Shown: piece by piece, positions 24,512 to 34,606 of the stretch
Layout of the letters: every line of letters begins with the position of its first letter
How positions within the stretch are numbered: the first letter of the stretch is position 1
Source of the DNA: G963664225 sp964538065
GTDB taxonomy: Bacteria > Verrucomicrobiota > Verrucomicrobiia > Limisphaerales > UBA1319
DNA length: 61,354 bases
Assembly (NCBI GenBank): GCA_964538065.1
Contig: CAZIDG010000018.1
Span: 1-61,354, forward strand
Direction: 5' to 3'
The notes under the pieces: generated by a model
What the model was told of the DNA's origin: nothing
The model's database searches: none
What the model saw: only the letters and a program-made list of their open reading frames with translations
Program-made: the position numbers and the translations under genes

Positions 24512-27448
24512 TCAGGCGCGATAAGCGTCCATGCCCTCACAAGTACAGAGGGGGTTGCGATCGCCATAGACGTTGTCGATGCGGCTTACCGCAGGCCAGA
24601 ACTTGAACTCGCGCAGCCAGGGAGCGGGATATGCTGCCTGTGTACGACTGTACGGGCGGCCCCAGGTATCCGCCATCACCACCGCAGCCGGATGGGGGGC
24701 TTGCTTGATCGGGTTGTTGATCCTATCAACGGCACCCGACTCGATATCCTGAATTTCCTTATGGATTGCGATCATGGCGTCACAAAAACGATCCAGCTCC
24801 ATCTTGGATTCGCTTTCGGTCGGCTCCACCATGATCGTACCCGGCACAGGAAATGAAATGGTGGGGGCATGAAAACCAAAATCCATCAAACGCTTGGCGA
24901 CATCCTCCACTGTAACGCTCTTGAATGCGTGCAGATCGAGAATGCATTCATGAGCCACCCAGCCACGCTTACCTTTGTAAAGTACTGGATAATAGCTATT
25001 AAGGCGTCGGGCCACATAATTGGCATTTAAAATGGCCACCTTGGTGGCGGAAGCCAGTCCCTGTGGTCCCATAAGTTTGATATAGGTCCAACTAATCGGC
25101 AGGATGCTGGCACTGCCATAGGGAGCAGAACAGACAGCCCCGTGATTGGACCGATTCGGCATGGCTGCCACAGCATGTCCGGGCAAGAATGGCACCAGAT
25201 GGGATGCCACACAAATGGGCCCCACGCCCGGACCGCCACCGCCATGCGGAATGGCAAATGTCTTATGAAGATTGAGATGGCACACATCGGCGCCAATGTC
25301 CCCCGGACGGCAGAGCCCCACCTGGGCATTCATGTTGGCTCCGTCCATATACACCTGGCCTCCATGCTCATGGATAATATGGCAGATATCCTTGATCTCC
25401 TCTTCGAACACCCCGTGGGTTGAAGGATAGGTCACCATGAGGGCTGCCAAATGCCTGGCATTTGCTGTCGCCTTGGCACGCAAATCGGCCAAGTCGATGT
25501 TACCCGCCTCATCGCACGCAACAGGCATCACATGAAAACCAGCCATGGCTGAACTGGCCGGATTGGTGCCGTGAGCGGATTGCGGAATCAAACATATATT
25601 GCGCTCTCCCTGTCCCCGGCTGTGATGATAATTACGAATGGTCAACAGGCCGGTATATTCGCCCTGAGATCCTGCATTGGGTTGCAGAGAAACTGCGGCG
25701 AACCCGGTAATCTCTGCCAGCCACTTTTCCAAATCCGCAAAAAGCGCCTGGAAACCTGCTGTCTGGTCGGCTGGCGCAAACGGATGCATGCGTCCAAATT
25801 CCGGCCACGTGATGGGCAGCATCTCCACCGCAGCGTTCAATTTCATGGTGCATGACCCCAGGGGCGTCATGGACACGGTAAGCGAGAGATCGCGTGATTC
25901 CAGCCGTTTGATGTACCGCAGCATCTCCGTCTCGGAATGGTAGGTGTTGAACACCGCGTGTTTAAGAAACTCACCTTCACGCTGGAATGGCGAATCGAAA
26001 TCCACGCGAACCTGCCCGGCAAGATCAGCCACAGAGAACGGTGCAGGTTGATCCGCGTTAAACACCTGCCACAATTCAGCAACATCCTCCGGACGCGTGG
26101 TTTCATCCACGGAAATGCCAATCGTGTGGGCGTCCAGTTTGCGCAGATTCATCCGGTGCGATGCTGCCAGTTTGATGATGGCATCCGCATTGCGGGTTCC
26201 CAAATCCACACATAGAGTGTCGAAATACTCCGCATGCCGCAGGTGGAAACCCATTTTGGCAATACCCGCCCCCAACACTTTGGCCAATCCATGCACCCGC
26301 CGGGCAATACGTCTCAGACCATCGGGGCCATGATACACGGCGTACATCGAGGCCATGATGGCAAGGAGCACTTGAGCCGTACAGATGTTGCTTGTGGCCT
26401 TCTCGCGACGGATATGCTGCTCGCGTGTCTGCAAGGCCAGGCGAAGGCCCGCCTTCCCCTGGGCATCCTTGGATACACCAATCAACCGGCCTGGCATCAG
26501 TCGCTTATAGGCGTCCTGTGTGGCAAAAAACGCCGCATGAGGTCCGCCAAAACCCATGGGCAAACCAAAACGCTGGGTGTTGCCCACCACAATATCGGCC
26601 CCAAAGGCACCGGGCGGCCTTAAAACCACCAGGCTCAAGAGGTCCGCCGCCACAACCAACATCGCCCCACCCGCATGCACGGCTTTGGCAAAATCATCGT
26701 ACTGAGGAATCGCACCGTCGGTGGCAGGGTAATGCACCAAAACACCAAAAAAGCCGGATTCCATGGATTGCTTGCGCCAGTCCCCCACAACGACCTCAAT
26801 GCCTTGTGGCGTTGCCCTGGTGCGAATGACATCGATGGTTTGAGAATGGCATGATTGATCCACAAAGAAGCGGTGTCGACCGTCGGCACGTTTGATGGCC
26901 AAAGCCATGGTCATCGCCTCCGCTGCAGCAGTGCCTTCATCCAACATGGAGGCATTGGCGATATCCATGCCGGTCAGATCCCGGATCATGGTCTGAAAAT
27001 TCAGCAATGCTTCGAGACGTCCCTGGGCAATCTCTGCCTGATAAGGAGTGTACTGAGTGTACCATCCTGGGTTTTCCAGGATATTGCGCTGAATCACAGG
27101 CGGGGTGACACAATCATAATATCCCATCCCAATATAGGAACGAAAACACTGGTTGCGGGATGCAACCGTCTTGAGCTCACACAGGGCCTCATGTTCATTG
27201 CGAACCTGGGGCAAATTGAGCAACCGTCCCAAGCGAATCGGCGTCGGCACTGCCTGGTCAGCCAGGGTCTCCAGGCTACTGACCCCACACGCTGAGAGCA
27301 TGGCCTGAATCTCATCGGATCCAGGTCCGATATGGCGACGGGTAAAAGGATGAGCCTCGCCAAACCAATCTGGAAGAGATTGGCCACTGGCGGTGCCACT
27401 TTTGGAGGTTTTTTGGGAATCCTGCAAAACCGCTTGGAAATCAGACAT
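24512..27448 (-). CDS. gcvP: Glycine dehydrogenase (decarboxylating), P-protein
   Basis: PLP-dependent P-protein of the glycine cleavage system: decarboxylates glycine and passes the aminomethyl group to lipoyl H-protein. The single chain holds both halves: GcvP N-terminal FTRRHIGPGSDEI and YIGMGYYDCVTPPVIQRNIL, GMDIANASMLDEGTAAAEAM, then the second half with LGSCTMKLNAAVEM, LQPNAGSQGEYTGL and the PLP lysine in LNLHKTFAIPHGGGGPG (about Lys729). About 978 residues from the ATG at 27448, the normal length for the fused form. An in-frame TTG at 27535 would add 29 weakly conserved residues and is unlikely. GcvT and GcvH are not adjacent. No glycine riboswitch was seen upstream. Confidence 0.95.
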   Translation of the reverse strand: MSDFQAVLQDSQKTSKSGTASGQSLPDWFGEAHPFTRRHIGPGSDEIQAMLSACGVSSLETLADQAVPTPIRLGRLLNLPQVRNEHEALCELKTVASRNQCFRSYIGMGYYDCVTPPVIQRNILENPGWYTQYTPYQAEIAQGRLEALLNFQTMIRDLTGMDIANASMLDEGTAAAEAMTMALAIKRADGRHRFFVDQSCHSQTIDVIRTRATPQGIEVVVGDWRKQSMESGFFGVLVHYPATDGAIPQYDDFAKAVHAGGAMLVVAADLLSLVVLRPPGAFGADIVVGNTQRFGLPMGFGGPHAAFFATQDAYKRLMPGRLIGVSKDAQGKAGLRLALQTREQHIRREKATSNICTAQVLLAIMASMYAVYHGPDGLRRIARRVHGLAKVLGAGIAKMGFHLRHAEYFDTLCVDLGTRNADAIIKLAASHRMNLRKLDAHTIGISVDETTRPEDVAELWQVFNADQPAPFSVADLAGQVRVDFDSPFQREGEFLKHAVFNTYHSETEMLRYIKRLESRDLSLTVSMTPLGSCTMKLNAAVEMLPITWPEFGRMHPFAPADQTAGFQALFADLEKWLAEITGFAAVSLQPNAGSQGEYTGLLTIRNYHHSRGQGERNICLIPQSAHGTNPASSAMAGFHVMPVACDEAGNIDLADLRAKATANARHLAALMVTYPSTHGVFEEEIKDICHIIHEHGGQVYMDGANMNAQVGLCRPGDIGADVCHLNLHKTFAIPHGGGGPGVGPICVASHLVPFLPGHAVAAMPNRSNHGAVCSAPYGSASILPISWTYIKLMGPQGLASATKVAILNANYVARRLNSYYPVLYKGKRGWVAHECILDLHAFKSVTVEDVAKRLMDFGFHAPTISFPVPGTIMVEPTESESKMELDRFCDAMIAIHKEIQDIESGAVDRINNPIKQAPHPAAVVMADTWGRPYSRTQAAYPAPWLREFKFWPAVSRIDNVYGDRNPLCTCEGMDAYRA

Positions 27449-27640
27449 GACAGCAAAGTTAAAAGGGAATGCCGCCATTGCAAGCGTGAATTCTAGCGAA
27501 TCATCCGATATCATGGACAAGTATCGATCCGTCAAACATTTGCAGATGTTTCAATGTTTTTTATCGGCATGTCGACACGAACCCAAATCGACCGTGAAAC
27601 GTATATGCTTATTCTGCTGAGGTTTATTAATCTTAATCGA

Positions 27641-30600
27641 TTAACCTTTGGAAGGAGGAAGCCGTTTTGCACGCCAAAGGTAAAAAATGGCCGGATATAC
27701 AGCAAGTTCCATTATAGTGGAAGTCACCACCCCGCCCACCATGGGAGTGGCGATTCTTTTCATGATATCAGCCCCAGCCCCATGGCTCCACAATATCGGA
27801 AGCAAACCAGCCATGATCACCGCCGCTGTCATCGCCTTGGGACGCACACGTTTTACCGCGCCGTGATAGATGGCATCACGCAAGTCATTTGAAGTAAGCA
27901 TTTTACCTTTTCCACGCCATTCCTCATAGGCCATGTCCAGGTACAGCAACATGACCACACCGGTTTCAGCATCCAACCCTGCCAGGGCGATGAGGCCAAC
28001 CCACACTGCCACGCTCAGATTATACCCTGAGAGGTAGATCATCCAAAAGGCCCCCACCAATGAAAAGGGCACAGCCAGGAGGACTATCGCTGTCTTCGTA
28101 AAGGATTGGGTGTTAAGGAAAATGATGAGAACAATGATCAGGAGGGTTAACGGCACCACGATCAGCAGACGTTGCTTCGCACGTTGCATATACTCGTACT
28201 GGCCACTCCAAAAGATATTATAGCCTTGGGGCAGCTTGATGATTCCCCGTGCGACGGCATCCTCGATCACTCGGCGTGCCTTCTCGATGTAGGTGCCAAC
28301 ATCAATGTTTTTAACATCGACGTATATCCAGGCGTTCGGCACAGCCGCTTCACTCTTGATCCCCATGGGGGCCCGAACGACATCGATTTGAGCCAGTTGC
28401 CCCAAGGGAACCTGCCCCCCCATCATGGTGGGCACCATGATCTCACGAAGGGCCTCCATGTTTTCACGGAAATCACGATTGTAGCGCAAATTCACCGTGT
28501 AACGTTCCAAACCTTCAACCACGGTGGTCAGAGGCATTCCACCCAACGCCACCTCCAGAACCTCCTGCACAGCACCAACCGTGAGACCATATCTCGCAAC
28601 GGCATCACGGTTAACGTGAAACTCGATGTAATTGCCCCCCATGGTGCGTTCGGCAAACACACTGGCTGTCCCAGGAACCTGGCGAATGAGAACCTCAATA
28701 TCCGATGCAATCTCCTCCAAAACAGCGAGATCCGAACCAGACACCTTGATGCCAACAGGCGTTTTTATCCCCGTGGCCAGCATGTCGATGCGTGTTCTGA
28801 TGGGCATGGTCCATGCATTGTTGAGACCAGGCATTTGAACGACATCATTCAACGCCTCCACCAATTCCTCGGGGGTGCGCTTGCGATGGGCCGTTGTCTT
28901 GCCATCGGCATCCCTGATATCAACGGCCGGCCAATCCTTCTCGTCCTTGAGCATGATGGTGGTTTCGATCATGTCAAAAGGTGCTGGATCCGTGGCAGTT
29001 TCAGCCCGCCCCACCTTCCCCAGAACCTGATGGACTTCAGGAAAGGATTTGATGAGTTTGTCGGTTTGTTGAAGGACCTCCCGGGCCTTGGTCACAGAAA
29101 TGCCCGGGAACGTGGTGGGCATATAGAGAAGATCGCCTTCGTAGAGTGGAGGCATGAATTCGGATCCAATATTTTGATAGGGAAAGAGTGCGCCAACGCG
29201 TTCGGCCCAATCGCGCCCCTTCCCTTCCGGAAGTCTTTCTGTAACAAGCCAATTCCAGGGGAAAAAGACCCATGTCACAATCAGACCAGCGGTTAAAAGA
29301 ACGGTCCATCGCCAGCGGATCACCCAGTCGAGCAGTGGGTGATAGAACCAGATGAGCACGCGGTTGATGGGGTTTTTCTCCTCCGGTTTGATGTGGCCCC
29401 GGATGAAGTAACCCATGAGCACAGGTGCCAGGGTGATCGAGAGCAGAGCCGCTGAGGCCATCGAATACGTTTTGGTAAAAGCCAGCGGCTTAAACAAGCG
29501 TCCCTCCTGCGCCTGCAAGGTAAACACCGGAATGAAGGAAACGGTAATCACAAGCAGGGAATAAAAAAGGGTGGGTCCCACTTCAATGGAGGCATCACGA
29601 ATGATCTGCCAGTGGCCTTTTGAATTCCCCTCCCTCTCCATGTGCTTGTGGGCATTTTCAATCATGATGATAACGGCATCCACCATGGCTCCAATGGCGA
29701 TCGCAATGCCTCCCAGGGACATGATGTTGGAGCTGATACCCTGTGCATGCATGACCAGAAATGCCATCAGCACCGCGATGGGCAGCACCAGAATCGCCAC
29801 AAGAGCACTGCGAAAATGCAGGAGGAAAGCGACACATACCAAGGCCACCACCAGGCTTTCCTCGATCAGTTTTTCCTCCAGCGTTCGAACGGCACGTTGA
29901 ATGAGGGCTCCACGATCATAGGCTATGCTATGCTTGACATCGGGGTAGCTTTTCATGGCCGAATCCAACCGCTCCTTGACCTTCTGAATGACCTGCAGGG
30001 CATTGGCTCCATAGCGGACCACAACAATCCCCGCCACTGTTTCTCCTTCGCCGTTCCATTCAGCAATTCCGCGGCGCATGTCCGGCCCATATTGAATATC
30101 GGCAACCTCCCCAAGGAGAATAGGTGTGCCCCCCGTCCCTACACCCACGGCCACTTTACGCAGATCCTCCAGGCCCTCGAGATACCCCCGCACCCGCACA
30201 ATGAACTCCTTTTCAGCCATTTCAACGGAACGCCCCCCCACCTCCCCGTTGCTCTTCATGATCGCCATGCTGATATCGGCCAGCGAAAGCTTGTAGGCAC
30301 GCAGGCGGTTGGGATCCACGCTGACTTGGTATTGTTTGACAAAGCCTCCGACAGATGCGACCTCAGCAACGCCTTCGACGGAAGAAAGCTGGTATTTGAG
30401 ATACCAATCCTGAAGGGAGCGCAGTTGGGCAAGATCGCGGTTGGTGGAATTCAGCGAATACATGAAGGCCCAACCCACACCGGTTGCGTCAGGGCCCAAG
30501 GAAGGAATGACTTTCGGAGGCAGGGTTGTTCCCAGAGAATTAAGGTACTCCATGACCCGGCTCCGTGCCCAGTAAGGATCCGTACCGTCTTCAAAAAGAA

Positions 30601-30883
30601 CATACACAAAGGAGAAACCGTAGAAGGAATAACCCCGTACCGTCTGCGAACCGGGAACGGAAAGCATTTTGGTGGTAATGGGATACGTCACCTGATCCTG
30701 GACAATTTGGGGAGCCTGCCCCGGCCATTCGGTGTATATAATCACCTGGGTATCGGACAGATCCGGAATGGCATCCAAGGGGATATGGCGAAGGGAATAA
30801 ATACCGCCCGCCACCAGCGCCAGAGCGATTACCAGAACCAGAAACCGGTTCTTTAAAGAGTACTCAATAATGGTCCCAAGCAT
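27641..30883 (-). CDS. cusA: CusA/CzcA-type heavy-metal efflux RND pump, inner-membrane subunit
   Basis: Proton-driven trimeric efflux pump of 1080 residues. Typical motifs: IPLDAIPDLSDTQVIIYTEW, VRGYSFYGFSFVYVLFEDGT, GVGWAFMYSLNS, GIAIAIGAMVDAVIIMIENAH (central TM4 with the proton-relay Asp), EFMPPLYEGDLLYMPTTFPG and IALAGLDAETGVVMLLYLD. VRGYSFYGFSFVYV and LLYMPTT with its Met are the copper/silver (CusA) rather than cobalt-zinc-cadmium (CzcA) pattern. Twelve TM helices and two large periplasmic loops are visible. Unlike usual cus operons, no CusB, CusC or CusF gene is adjacent: gcvP lies downstream and a muramidase gene diverges upstream. Confidence 0.92.
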   Translation of the reverse strand: MLGTIIEYSLKNRFLVLVIALALVAGGIYSLRHIPLDAIPDLSDTQVIIYTEWPGQAPQIVQDQVTYPITTKMLSVPGSQTVRGYSFYGFSFVYVLFEDGTDPYWARSRVMEYLNSLGTTLPPKVIPSLGPDATGVGWAFMYSLNSTNRDLAQLRSLQDWYLKYQLSSVEGVAEVASVGGFVKQYQVSVDPNRLRAYKLSLADISMAIMKSNGEVGGRSVEMAEKEFIVRVRGYLEGLEDLRKVAVGVGTGGTPILLGEVADIQYGPDMRRGIAEWNGEGETVAGIVVVRYGANALQVIQKVKERLDSAMKSYPDVKHSIAYDRGALIQRAVRTLEEKLIEESLVVALVCVAFLLHFRSALVAILVLPIAVLMAFLVMHAQGISSNIMSLGGIAIAIGAMVDAVIIMIENAHKHMEREGNSKGHWQIIRDASIEVGPTLFYSLLVITVSFIPVFTLQAQEGRLFKPLAFTKTYSMASAALLSITLAPVLMGYFIRGHIKPEEKNPINRVLIWFYHPLLDWVIRWRWTVLLTAGLIVTWVFFPWNWLVTERLPEGKGRDWAERVGALFPYQNIGSEFMPPLYEGDLLYMPTTFPGISVTKAREVLQQTDKLIKSFPEVHQVLGKVGRAETATDPAPFDMIETTIMLKDEKDWPAVDIRDADGKTTAHRKRTPEELVEALNDVVQMPGLNNAWTMPIRTRIDMLATGIKTPVGIKVSGSDLAVLEEIASDIEVLIRQVPGTASVFAERTMGGNYIEFHVNRDAVARYGLTVGAVQEVLEVALGGMPLTTVVEGLERYTVNLRYNRDFRENMEALREIMVPTMMGGQVPLGQLAQIDVVRAPMGIKSEAAVPNAWIYVDVKNIDVGTYIEKARRVIEDAVARGIIKLPQGYNIFWSGQYEYMQRAKQRLLIVVPLTLLIIVLIIFLNTQSFTKTAIVLLAVPFSLVGAFWMIYLSGYNLSVAVWVGLIALAGLDAETGVVMLLYLDMAYEEWRGKGKMLTSNDLRDAIYHGAVKRVRPKAMTAAVIMAGLLPILWSHGAGADIMKRIATPMVGGVVTSTIMELAVYPAIFYLWRAKRLPPSKG

Positions 30884-31079
30884 GTCAACACCCCTTATAC
30901 GTTTCTCGACTCACAATCCCTCAACTCAAGGTAATATTTCCCAAGTTCGTCAATATGCAAACCAACCACGTAACCCGGCGTTACGCCCCGCACACACCCT
31001 GACATACGAATCCCCTCCCCAAATTCGCTGCTTTATTTGCTGGTCTCAATTAGAACGGCTTCATAATTTGATACCCATA

Positions 31080-32360
31080 ATGACGCGTGGATTATGCATG
31101 ATCCTGCTTTGGTGGCTGTTGGCCATGCCAGCTGGCGCCCAAGTCTTGCTGGGCATCGACGTACTGTCGGCCACAGGTTTCAAGGCCCTCAAGGGTAAAC
31201 GCGTGGCATTATTGACCAACCCTTCGGGTGTTAATTCCAAGGGAGAGACAACCCTCTCGGTGTTACGGCGGGCAAAAGGGGTGAAGTTGGTTGCCCTGTT
31301 CGCTGCCGAACACGGCATCTACGGGACCGTCCCCGCTGGAAAAGAGTTCAGCAATCACACCGATTCCCGAACCGGCCTTCCTGTATATTCCCTATATGGT
31401 CCCGGCCCGGTGCGTTCCCCAACCCGTTCCATGCTGCAGGGCATCGATATTCTGGTGTATGACATCCAGGATACCGGCCTTCGATCCTACACCTATATCA
31501 GCACCATGGGACTGGCCATGGAGGCTTGCGGGGCAGCGGGCGTGGAATTCATGGTATTGGATCGGCCCAATCCTCTAGGTGGAATGCGCGTGGAAGGGCC
31601 CATGCTAGACGAACGTTTTCGTTCACATGTCGGCCAGTGGAAGGTTCCTTACGTATATGGTCTCACCTGCGGTGAACTGGCTCGCATGATCAATGGTGAG
31701 GGCTGGATTGCCAACCGCTGCAAACTTGCCGTCATCCCCATGGTGGGTTGGCGCCGCAATATGGTATGGCGCGACACACGTCTGGCATGGATTCCCACGT
31801 CACCCAATGTTCAGTCTGGAGATACTCCGATGTATCTTGCCGCCACCGGCGTCCTGGGCGAACTGGGTGGGGTAAACATCGGTGGTGGATCACCCTATCG
31901 TTTTCAATGTGTATCGGCACCGTGGCTCGATGCCTCCCGACTCTCCTCCGCCCTCAATGCGTGTCAATTGCCGGGGGTGGGTTTCCGCCCATTCTCCTAT
32001 CAGAAGAACAATGGAGATACCATCAAGGCGGCACGCATTGAATTCTCCAACCCGAGCCAGGCCCCCCTGGTGGGGCTCAATATCCACACCTGGGATGCCA
32101 TTCGGAAGATCTCAGGACGCGATCTATTCAAGGAGGCCCTCAAGGCCGGACATAATTTCAACATGTTTGACAAGGTGATGGGCACTGATGAGGTTCGCAA
32201 AGCCATGGAACGCGGCAGATCAGCCCGGGCCATCACGGACTCATGGAAAAACGGCGAGACTGGTTTTCGTAAACTGCGCCAAAAATACCTGATCGTCGCC
32301 TACAATAATACGACAGCGCCCAGTCAGCCCTCGCGTGCGCAAGCGAAACGCTCCTCCTGA
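31080..32360 (+). CDS. namZ: DUF1343 exo-beta-N-acetylmuramidase (NamZ-type), secreted
   Basis: 426 residues from the ATG at 31080. Signal peptide: MTRGLCMILLWWLLAMPAGA. Then DUF1343: VALLTNPSGVNSKGETTLSV, FAAEHGIYGTVPAG, DTGLRSYTYISTMGLAMEA, LDRPNPLGGMRVEGP and WIPTSPNVQSGDTPMYLAATG. Members of this family (GH171, NamZ) remove terminal non-reducing MurNAc from peptidoglycan fragments. An upstream ATG at 30870 overlaps the divergent pump gene and lacks conserved sequence, so it is rejected as start. Two peptide-ABC ATPase genes follow 12 bp downstream, suggesting uptake of released wall fragments. Confidence 0.85.
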   Translation: MTRGLCMILLWWLLAMPAGAQVLLGIDVLSATGFKALKGKRVALLTNPSGVNSKGETTLSVLRRAKGVKLVALFAAEHGIYGTVPAGKEFSNHTDSRTGLPVYSLYGPGPVRSPTRSMLQGIDILVYDIQDTGLRSYTYISTMGLAMEACGAAGVEFMVLDRPNPLGGMRVEGPMLDERFRSHVGQWKVPYVYGLTCGELARMINGEGWIANRCKLAVIPMVGWRRNMVWRDTRLAWIPTSPNVQSGDTPMYLAATGVLGELGGVNIGGGSPYRFQCVSAPWLDASRLSSALNACQLPGVGFRPFSYQKNNGDTIKAARIEFSNPSQAPLVGLNIHTWDAIRKISGRDLFKEALKAGHNFNMFDKVMGTDEVRKAMERGRSARAITDSWKNGETGFRKLRQKYLIVAYNNTTAPSQPSRAQAKRSS

Positions 32361-32372
32361 TATTCCCACGCA

Positions 32373-33338
32373 ATGGCTCTGCTCGAAATCCATGATTTGA
32401 CCCTTGAATTTGGCGAAGGCAGCCAGGCTATCCGCGTCCTGAGCCAAATATCCCTGCAACTCGACAAGGGTGAAATGCTGTGTCTGGTGGGTGAAAGCGG
32501 TTCGGGCAAGAGCCTGACCGCCCTCTCGATTGCCCGTTTGACTCCTGCACCACCCGCCCGTTATGTGGCCGGGCGCATCATGCTTGAAGGCCAGGATGTT
32601 TTAACCATGGCTGAAGGTGATCTTGGATCGGTTCGCGGGGGCAGAGTAAGCTATGTGTTTCAGGAACCCGCAGCTTCCTTAAACCCCGTCATGGGGATAG
32701 GACGGCAAATACTTGAAACACTCCGATTACACCGCCCGACACATGCAACTGAATCCGAAGTCATTGAATTATTGAAGCGTGTTGGCATTGCTTCTCCTGA
32801 AGATCGATTCCACAGTTTTCCGCATCAACTCTCCGGCGGCATGCAGCAGCGTGTGATGATTGCCATGGCCCTGGCATCGCGCCCCCAACTGTTGGTGGCC
32901 GATGAGCCAACAACCGCTCTCGATGTCACGATCCAGGCCCAGATTCTCCAACTGCTCGGGGATCTCAAGAAACAACTGAGCATGGGCATCCTGCTCATCA
33001 CCCATAATCTTGGCATCGTCAGCAAGATTGCCGACCGCATCGCGGTCATGTATGCGGGACAAATCGTTGAAACAGGTCCAGCCCCCCTTGTGATCCACCA
33101 ACCGCGACATCCCTACACACGGGCCCTGCTCGCCTCAATGCCCAGGCTGGGAGAACAACGTGCTCAGTTGGATGCCATTCCAGGACAGGTGCCAAGCCCC
33201 AGTGCCATGCCGACCGGTTGTCGGTTTCATCCCCGCTGCTCCATCGCACAAGCCCAATGTGCGGAACGCGAACCGGCCCTGGTCTCCATCGAGGATGATC
33301 ATCAAATTCGTTGTCCATTGTGGAAGACATGCAAGTAA
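32373..33338 (+). CDS. Oligo/dipeptide ABC transporter ATPase (OppD/DppD-like)
   Basis: 321 residues. Walker A GESGSGKSLT, Q-loop in VFQEPAASLNP, signature LSGGMQQRVMIAMAL, Walker B LLVADEPTTALD and H-switch LLITHNLGIVS. The C-terminal Opp/Dpp region carries the Cys motif CRFHPRCSIAQAQC plus a further Cys (QIRCPLW), which in this family can hold an iron-sulphur cluster. It overlaps the next ATPase gene by 10 bp. No permease or substrate-binding protein gene is visible, so its partners are encoded elsewhere. It immediately follows the muramidase, which suggests a role in importing wall peptides or amino sugars. Confidence 0.92.
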   Translation: MALLEIHDLTLEFGEGSQAIRVLSQISLQLDKGEMLCLVGESGSGKSLTALSIARLTPAPPARYVAGRIMLEGQDVLTMAEGDLGSVRGGRVSYVFQEPAASLNPVMGIGRQILETLRLHRPTHATESEVIELLKRVGIASPEDRFHSFPHQLSGGMQQRVMIAMALASRPQLLVADEPTTALDVTIQAQILQLLGDLKKQLSMGILLITHNLGIVSKIADRIAVMYAGQIVETGPAPLVIHQPRHPYTRALLASMPRLGEQRAQLDAIPGQVPSPSAMPTGCRFHPRCSIAQAQCAEREPALVSIEDDHQIRCPLWKTCK

Positions 33339-34315
33339 CCTCCCCCAACATCGGCACAATCAGCGCCCCCCTATTGGAAGTATCAAACCTGCAGGTTTAC
33401 TTTCCTGTTCATCAATCCTTTCTGGTGGGAAAAACGGCCACTGTTAAAGCCGTGGATGACGTTTCATTTTCATTAACTCCAGGTGAAACCGTGGGGCTGG
33501 TGGGGGAAAGCGGTTGCGGCAAGACAACGCTTGGCCGGACCATTGTAGGACTTACGCGTCCAACAGGAGGTTCCATCCATTTCCAGGGCCGGGATCTCAA
33601 GAAGTTCGATCACACGGACCGGCGTCTCATTCAAATGGTCTTCCAGGACCCTTTCGGCTCACTCAATCCACGTTTAACCATCCGTGAAATCGTTACCGAA
33701 GGGGCCATGATCCAAGGAATGGTTCCATCCCAGAACGAGCGTGACCAACTGGCTGTGCATCTTCTGGAACAGGTGGGGCTGAGCGCAGAGCACGCGGATC
33801 GCTATCCCCATGAATTCAGCGGGGGACAACGCCAGCGCATAGGGATTGCACGTGCATTGGCCGTAAACCCCAGACTGCTTGTGTGCGATGAGCCGGTAAG
33901 CGCCCTGGACGTATCCGTTCAGGCGCAGATCATCAATTTGCTGGCCGAACTTCGAGAACGACAAAACCTGACGCTGTTATTCATTGCACATGACCTTGCC
34001 GTTGTTGAACATTTGAGTCACCGCATCATGGTCATGTACCTGGGGCGCATGGTCGAAATGGCCGATGCCAGGACCCTATGCGCTCAACCTCATCACCCCT
34101 ACACCCGGGCATTGATGGCCGCGGTTCCGACACTGGATTCAGGGAATCGAAACCAGCGCCATATCATTTCTGGCGACATGCCATCGCCATTGAACCCACC
34201 ACCGGGTTGCCCCTTCCATCCTCGCTGTCCCTTGGCGGAATCCCGTTGCCGGGAGTCTCTACCTGCATGGCGAGAAACCGGGGCAGGCCACTTTACCGCC
34301 TGCCACCTTGCCTGA
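33329..34315 (+). CDS. Oligo/dipeptide ABC transporter ATPase (OppF/DppF-like)
   Basis: 328 residues from the ATG at 33329, which overlaps the previous stop codon by 10 bp; an in-frame TTG at 33311 would add six residues. Walker A GESGCGKTTLG, Q-loop in VFQDPFGSLNP, signature FSGGQRQRIGIARAL, Walker B LLVCDEPVSALD and HDLAVVEHLSHRIMVMYLG. The C-terminus has the same Cys pattern (CPFHPRCPLAESRC, then HFTACH). It pairs with the preceding ATPase as the heterodimer of an Opp/Dpp importer. It is terminated by convergence with the RAM-domain gene 18 bp away. Confidence 0.92.
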   Translation: MQVTSPNIGTISAPLLEVSNLQVYFPVHQSFLVGKTATVKAVDDVSFSLTPGETVGLVGESGCGKTTLGRTIVGLTRPTGGSIHFQGRDLKKFDHTDRRLIQMVFQDPFGSLNPRLTIREIVTEGAMIQGMVPSQNERDQLAVHLLEQVGLSAEHADRYPHEFSGGQRQRIGIARALAVNPRLLVCDEPVSALDVSVQAQIINLLAELRERQNLTLLFIAHDLAVVEHLSHRIMVMYLGRMVEMADARTLCAQPHHPYTRALMAAVPTLDSGNRNQRHIISGDMPSPLNPPPGCPFHPRCPLAESRCRESLPAWRETGAGHFTACHLA

Positions 34316-34333
34316 GCCGTTGCTGCAAGCGCA

Positions 34334-34606
34334 TTAATCCACGTCGATGGCCCTTCCCCCTTCCCGTTTGTCGTAGCTGCGAAAAGCAAACATCGTTTCG
34401 CTATCAACGATGCCATCGGTTTTGAGCAAGTGATCCGTGATGACGCATTCGATTTTATCAATGGAATCACACTTGATGATGACCAGTAGATCATACCGGC
34501 CGGACACCGAATAAACATCGGTAATTTCAGGGATGTCCAAAAGCTTCTCGGCTGTGCCCGTCACTTTGCGGTGATCTATCTTTAAAAGTACAATCGCGGT
34601 AGGCAT
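34334..34606 (-). CDS. Stand-alone Lrp/AsnC ligand-binding (RAM) domain protein
   Basis: 90 residues covering only the regulation-of-amino-acid-metabolism domain: VLLKIDHRKVTGTAEKLLDI, EITDVYSVSGRYDLLVIIKC (typical VxGxYDxxV strand), IDKIECVITDHLLKTDGIVDSETM and a short tail. There is no helix-turn-helix, so it probably binds an amino acid and acts as a ligand-binding subunit rather than a DNA-binding regulator. It is convergent with the peptide-transporter ATPases. Confidence 0.85.
   Translation of the reverse strand: MPTAIVLLKIDHRKVTGTAEKLLDIPEITDVYSVSGRYDLLVIIKCDSIDKIECVITDHLLKTDGIVDSETMFAFRSYDKREGGRAIDVD

Noticed and set aside
27449..27640. Glycine riboswitch upstream of gcvP
   Set aside because: The conserved purine-rich aptamer elements are not seen; a hairpin pair of glycine aptamers is absent.
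29642..30856. 404-residue frame opposite the CusA gene
   Set aside because: Its composition (His/Arg-rich, no motifs) and complete overlap with a well-conserved pump show that it is a shadow.
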